64,000 nt of DNA. Source: Collinsella ihumii. Its GTDB lineage: Bacteria > Actinomycetota > Coriobacteriia > Coriobacteriales > Coriobacteriaceae. The notes under the pieces are model-generated. The model saw only the letters and a list, made by a program, of their open reading frames with translations. It ran no database searches and was not told the DNA's origin. Location: positions 1 to 64,000 of the forward strand of contig NZ_FCOU01000003.1 in the NCBI RefSeq assembly GCF_900046475.1, written 5' to 3'. Position numbers and translations under genes: made by a program. This document shows, piece by piece, positions 60,566 through 64,000 of this stretch (positions are counted from its first letter, which is position 1; every line of letters begins with the position of its first letter).

Positions 60566-60819
60566 ATCCACCCTCCGCGAACGGGCGGAAATCGCCCGCA
60601 AACGGAAAACCAGCAGGTCACAGCTGTGCACTGTTGACGAACAGAGCGATGTGGCATAGGGTACGGGCACATCGCCCACGGGTTGTAAGAAATCTGTCAG
60701 GTTTCGGTTACCCGTCTGTGACTAGAGCCCCACGCCCCCATCGAAAGCCATACAATGCGGATGCTGCCCGCTCCCTGTCCGTCCGGGCGCGTCCGCTGCG
60801 GAAAGGAGCCGAAGGCGCC
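60566..60819. other. Intergenic region between agmatinase and the PHP gene
   Basis: No gene. TTGACG (60634-60639) and TAGGGT (60657-60662) with 17 bases between form a possible rightward promoter for the PHP gene; TACAAT at 60751-60756 is a second -10-like site. Confidence 0.45.
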
Positions 60820-61767
60820 ATGTCGCGTATCCCGATCGTCGATTGCCACACGCACACCCACTTCTCCGACGGGGAGTCGACGTTCACGGAGGTGATGACC
60901 GCCGCCGCGGCGAACGACTGCCGCGTGCTCGCCTTCACCGACCACCTCACCCTACCCGCATCCATGGACCCGGAGGGCGACGCCATGGTGAGCGAGGCCG
61001 ACCTGCCCGCACGCCGCCGCGCCTTTGAGGAGACGCGCGAGCTCGCCGCGCAGATCGCCCCGAACATGGAGCTGGTCTACGGCTTCGAATGCGATTGGTA
61101 CCGCGGCTGCGAGGACAACGTGCGGCGCTGGAGCGAAGGGGCGGTGATCCGCCTGGGCAGCGTGCACTGGATCGGAGACCCCGGCGACATCGGCGCAGGA
61201 TCGACCGGCATGGTGCCCGAGGGCAGCGTCGAGCCGGCGGGAACCCCCGGCACCGGCTGCGGCTGGATCGACAACAAAGACGATCTCCACCTGTGGGATG
61301 AGCTCGGACCCGACGAGGTGTGGCGCCGCTACGTGGACGACTGGTGCCACGCGTGCGAAAGCCCGCTCGAGTTCGACGTCATGGCCCATCCCGACCTTGC
61401 CATGCGCTTCGCCAACGAGGGCTACGCGCCCACGATGGACCTGACCCCGCTGTGGGACCGCATGGTCGAGTGCGCCCACGACACCGGCCGGCGCATCGAG
61501 GTCTCCACAGGCGGCAAGCGCAAGCGCGTGCTCGACTACTACCCCACCCGCAGGCTGCTCGAGAAGTTCTGCCGCGCCGAGGTGCCCATCACCTTCGGAT
61601 CCGATGCACACCGCCAGAGCCATGTGTGCTGGGGCATCCTCGAGGCCCAGGCGTTTGCGCACGAGTGCGGCTACCGCACGTTCGACGTCCCGCGCGCCGA
61701 CGGCAGCTGGCACAAGGTCCCGCTGGGACAGAACTGGCAGCTGGCATCCCCGGTCTCCGCGCGCTGA
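60820..61767 (+). CDS. PHP-domain phosphoesterase (HisJ-like)
   Basis: 315 residues. Metal ligands in DCHTHTHFSDGE, FTDHLTL, GFECDW, HPDLAMRF and GSDAHRQSHV, the PHP phosphoesterase pattern. Similar proteins are histidinol phosphatases, but no his genes are nearby, so another phosphoester substrate is possible. ATG 60820 follows AAAGGAG; the frame continues far 5' without protein character. Confidence 0.85.
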   Translation: MSRIPIVDCHTHTHFSDGESTFTEVMTAAAANDCRVLAFTDHLTLPASMDPEGDAMVSEADLPARRRAFEETRELAAQIAPNMELVYGFECDWYRGCEDNVRRWSEGAVIRLGSVHWIGDPGDIGAGSTGMVPEGSVEPAGTPGTGCGWIDNKDDLHLWDELGPDEVWRRYVDDWCHACESPLEFDVMAHPDLAMRFANEGYAPTMDLTPLWDRMVECAHDTGRRIEVSTGGKRKRVLDYYPTRRLLEKFCRAEVPITFGSDAHRQSHVCWGILEAQAFAHECGYRTFDVPRADGSWHKVPLGQNWQLASPVSAR

Positions 61768-61788
61768 AATCGACAGGACGGGAGCAAC

Positions 61789-62054
61789 GTGTATATTCCC
61801 GTGCCGAAACTGCATAAAAATCCGTTTCGAGCAAAACCTACAGTAACAGTAGGCTGAGTTTGGTGCGATTTTTGAGGCCCAATTCCTCACCATCGCTACA
61901 CCCCTCAGCATTTCCGCAGGAAACAACTGGGCAAATGCCGAGGGGTGCGGCGCATGTGGGCAGAAGGCACCGAAAAATCGCACCAAACTCGATATACACG
62001 TTTTTTGAGCGCTCGGGGATGGGTTGATTGGGGACGGGTTCATTTCAACCCATC
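61789..62054 (-). repeat. Compound nested-palindrome repeat, copy 2 (inverted)
   Basis: Reverse complement of 20191-20457 with scattered differences. The same outer (GTTTGGTGCGATTTTT) and inner (CACCCCTCAGCATTT) arms are present, so pairing is maintained in both copies. It ends in the GATGGGTTGATTGGGGACGG block (62018-62054). Confidence 0.85.
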
Positions 62055-62164
62055 AGCGCCCGTGCCGAGGGGCCGCTCGCCACGGGCGACCGGCGCGTTG
62101 GCGTATACTTCGCAGAGGTATCATGCAATCTCCGTCGGCCCGCCCGACGCGCAAAGGAGGCCCC

Positions 62165-63004
62165 ATGGCGAGCATCAGTGTCGATTACTATTCCTCTTCG
62201 CTCATGCGCACGACCACGCTGAACGTGATCTTGCCGTTTGATAACCCAAACGACGCGTGGGCGGTCGACGCCAGCCTGCGCCGCGACCCGCACAACTGGG
62301 ACGCCGCCCCCTACCCGCCGCACAAGGCGCCGTTCCGCACGCTCATCCTGCTGCACGGCATCAATGGAAACCATACCGACATCATCTCGGAGACCCGCAT
62401 CACCAAGTGGGCGGCCGACCACCAGCTCGCCGTCGTCATGCCCTCGGGCTACAACGCGTTCTACGTCGACAACCCCGAGACGCACAACTACTTCGGGCGC
62501 TTCGTGGGCCTCGAGCTGCCGCACGTCGTCCGCCGCATGTTCCCGCTGTCCGAGCGCCGCGAGGACATGTTCATCGGCGGCATCTCCATGGGCGCGTACG
62601 GCGCGCTGCGCAACGGCTTCAAGTACGCCGAGAACTTCGGCGCCATCATCGCCCTGTCCAGCGCCATGATCATCGACAACTTCGACGCGCTCATCCGCGA
62701 CGAGCCGTTCTTCCTGTCCCGCCCCTTCCTCGAGTCGACGTTCGGCGACCTCAACCGCGTCATCGACTCCGACAAGGATCCCGCGCGCCTCGCCGCCGAC
62801 GTGGTCTACTGCGATCGCCCGCGCCCGCGCGTCTTCATGGCCTGGGGATCCTCCGATCCCCTCGCGCAGCCCAACCGCGTGCTGGCGGCCCGCCTGCGCG
62901 GCACGGGCATCGAGGTCGAACAGCGCGAGTTCGCCGGCGGCCACGACTGGGACTTCTGGAACCAGGCACTTCCCCAGGCGCTCGATTGGCTGCCGAGGGA
63001 CTAG
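62165..63004 (+). CDS. FrmB/esterase D-like alpha/beta hydrolase
   Basis: 279 residues. Oxyanion region LILLHGINGNHTD, nucleophile Ser in GGISMGAYGAL, acid Asp near SSDPLAQ, and His in AGGHDWDFW. Resembles tributyrin esterase/S-formylglutathione hydrolase. AAAGGAGG precedes ATG 62165. Its paralogue follows 91 bases later. Confidence 0.88.
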   Translation: MASISVDYYSSSLMRTTTLNVILPFDNPNDAWAVDASLRRDPHNWDAAPYPPHKAPFRTLILLHGINGNHTDIISETRITKWAADHQLAVVMPSGYNAFYVDNPETHNYFGRFVGLELPHVVRRMFPLSERREDMFIGGISMGAYGALRNGFKYAENFGAIIALSSAMIIDNFDALIRDEPFFLSRPFLESTFGDLNRVIDSDKDPARLAADVVYCDRPRPRVFMAWGSSDPLAQPNRVLAARLRGTGIEVEQREFAGGHDWDFWNQALPQALDWLPRD

Positions 63005-63095
63005 TTTTACCGAATCGACGCGCCCTGCAAAAGGCGCGTCGGGTATAACAGAATAAGTTCGGCTCCACGAGCTGCACGTGAAGGAGAGATCTGCA

Positions 63096-63983
63096 ATGGC
63101 ATTGCTCAAAGTCGATTTTTATTCCAACTACCTTCAGCGCAACGTCATCCTGACCGCCGTCATACCCGTCGACAAGATGGACGGCCCCAAGCTCGCCAAA
63201 CGCCGCCAGGGCCCGTACCGCACGGTCTATCTGCTGCACGGCCTGTTCGGTCGCGATTACGACTGGATCGACAAGACGCATGTCGTCGAGACCGCCGAGG
63301 CCCGCGACGTAGTCGTCATCATGCCGTCGGGCGAAGACGGTCTGTACCTGAACAAACCCGAGATCAACGAATGGCACGGCAAGTTCATCAGCGAGGAGCT
63401 CGTCGATGTGACCCGCCGCTTGTTCCCGCTGTCGCGCAAACGCGAGGACACCGCACTCGCCGGCATCTCCATCGGCGCCTACACCGCCCTGATCAACGGC
63501 CTGCAGCGACCCGATCGCTTCGGCAGCATCATCGCCCTGTCCGGCGCCTTCATGCGCGACCGCATCATCGAGGCGGTCGAATCCCACTCGCCGCGCAAGC
63601 GCAGGTACTACGAGCGCTGGTTCGGCGACCTCGACACGGTCATCGGCAGCGAGAAGGACTACGTCGCCATGATCGACCGCTTCAAGAACGACCCCGACCT
63701 GCCCAAGCCCAAGTTCTACGGCGCATGCGGCGAGCACGACAACCTGTGCGAGAACAACCGCGAGGTCGTGGAGCTTCTGCAGGACGCCGACTTCGACGTC
63801 ACGTACTGGGAGCCCGAGATCGGCAGCCACGAGTGGCCGTTCTGGAACGCATGGATCGACTGCGCGCTCGACTGGTTCGCCCCCGGCGAGATGAAACCGT
63901 CGTCGGCCAACGTCGACTACTCCGGCATCACCAACCTGCGCCCGCCCGATGAGGGCAAGTTCGTGCTCAAGGACAACGACTAG
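63096..63983 (+). CDS. Second FrmB/esterase D-like alpha/beta hydrolase
   Basis: 295 residues, distinctly similar to the preceding gene. YLLHGLFGRDYDW, nucleophile in AGISIGAYTAL, ACGEHDNLC and GSHEWPFW. AAGGAGAG precedes ATG 63096. Tandem duplication followed by divergence is likely. Substrates unknown. Confidence 0.88.
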   Translation: MALLKVDFYSNYLQRNVILTAVIPVDKMDGPKLAKRRQGPYRTVYLLHGLFGRDYDWIDKTHVVETAEARDVVVIMPSGEDGLYLNKPEINEWHGKFISEELVDVTRRLFPLSRKREDTALAGISIGAYTALINGLQRPDRFGSIIALSGAFMRDRIIEAVESHSPRKRRYYERWFGDLDTVIGSEKDYVAMIDRFKNDPDLPKPKFYGACGEHDNLCENNREVVELLQDADFDVTYWEPEIGSHEWPFWNAWIDCALDWFAPGEMKPSSANVDYSGITNLRPPDEGKFVLKDND

Positions 63984-63986
63984 CTC

Positions 63987-64000
63987 AAAGGAGCCGCCAT
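63987..64000 (+). promoter_or_regulatory. Ribosome binding site and first two bases of a further gene
   Basis: AAAGGAG followed by CCGCCAT at the right edge: the next gene almost certainly begins at 63999, four codons after the esterase stop, and may be a third member of the cluster. Confidence 0.65.

Overview
This high-GC window reads as the chromosome of a gut Coriobacteriia member, most like Collinsella. The supports are high-GC actinobacterial gene content, a penicillin-binding protein next to a PASTA Ser/Thr kinase, mannose-family PTS genes, an ethanolamine-utilisation (EUT) microcompartment operon, and dense families of short palindromic intergenic repeats. The genus is inference, not a database result. 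The sequence comes from an Illumina transposon-library assembly: two Nextera mosaic ends sit tail-to-tail at 47934-47971, inside the EUT operon.

Layout. 1-13.7 kb: cell-wall and housekeeping genes (PBP, PASTA kinase, murB, an EcfT subunit, a coiled-coil NlpC/P60-like secreted protein, galE, a polyprenyl synthase, a 50-residue membrane peptide, a VanRS-like two-component pair, a peptidoglycan-binding protein). 13.7-22.5 kb: tRNA-Gln with a duplicated 3' end, an orphan JetD/DUF2220-like Toprim protein, cstA, a lipoprotein, pyrE, ilvD, with several repeat elements. 22.6-33 kb: HPr, then a long leftward operon of mannose-family PTS (IIC-IID-IIA-IIB), 2-hydroxyacid dehydrogenase, HAD phosphatase, a PH-like membrane protein, split UxaA-type dehydratase, KDPG aldolase and a GldA-like dehydrogenase, with a divergent RpiR regulator. 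It looks like a complete uptake and catabolic route for a sugar or sugar acid. 33-44.6 kb: polar amino-acid ABC transporter, an SLH-anchored lysozyme-like protein, a histidine kinase/response regulator pair, a two-gene ABC exporter, ilvE, cysE, dedA.

44.9-60.4 kb: EUT operon, transcribed leftward in the order choline/ethanolamine-type kinase, eutH, eutA (frameshifted), eutB, eutC, eutL, eutE, eutM, eutT, pduL (truncated), pduT-like (truncated), eutS, eutP, eutG, eutQ. A divergent MerR-family regulator and an agmatinase gene lie to its right. A 20-bp operator-like sequence (18/20 identical) occurs in the promoter region of the EUT/kinase operon and again upstream of the agmatinase gene. In both it lies within and against a TTGACC -35 box, as MerR activators require. 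This suggests one MerR regulon joining ethanolamine catabolism, an aminoalcohol kinase and polyamine synthesis, and is the most interesting biological proposal here. 60.6-64 kb: a PHP-domain phosphatase, a compound repeat, two tandem FrmB-like esterases, and the Shine-Dalgarno and first two bases of another gene at the right edge.

Cautions. The apparent PduL-BMC fusion is an assembly chimera, not a gene. It hides an unknown length of DNA that may carry the missing vertex gene eutN. The eutA frameshift may also be an assembly error.
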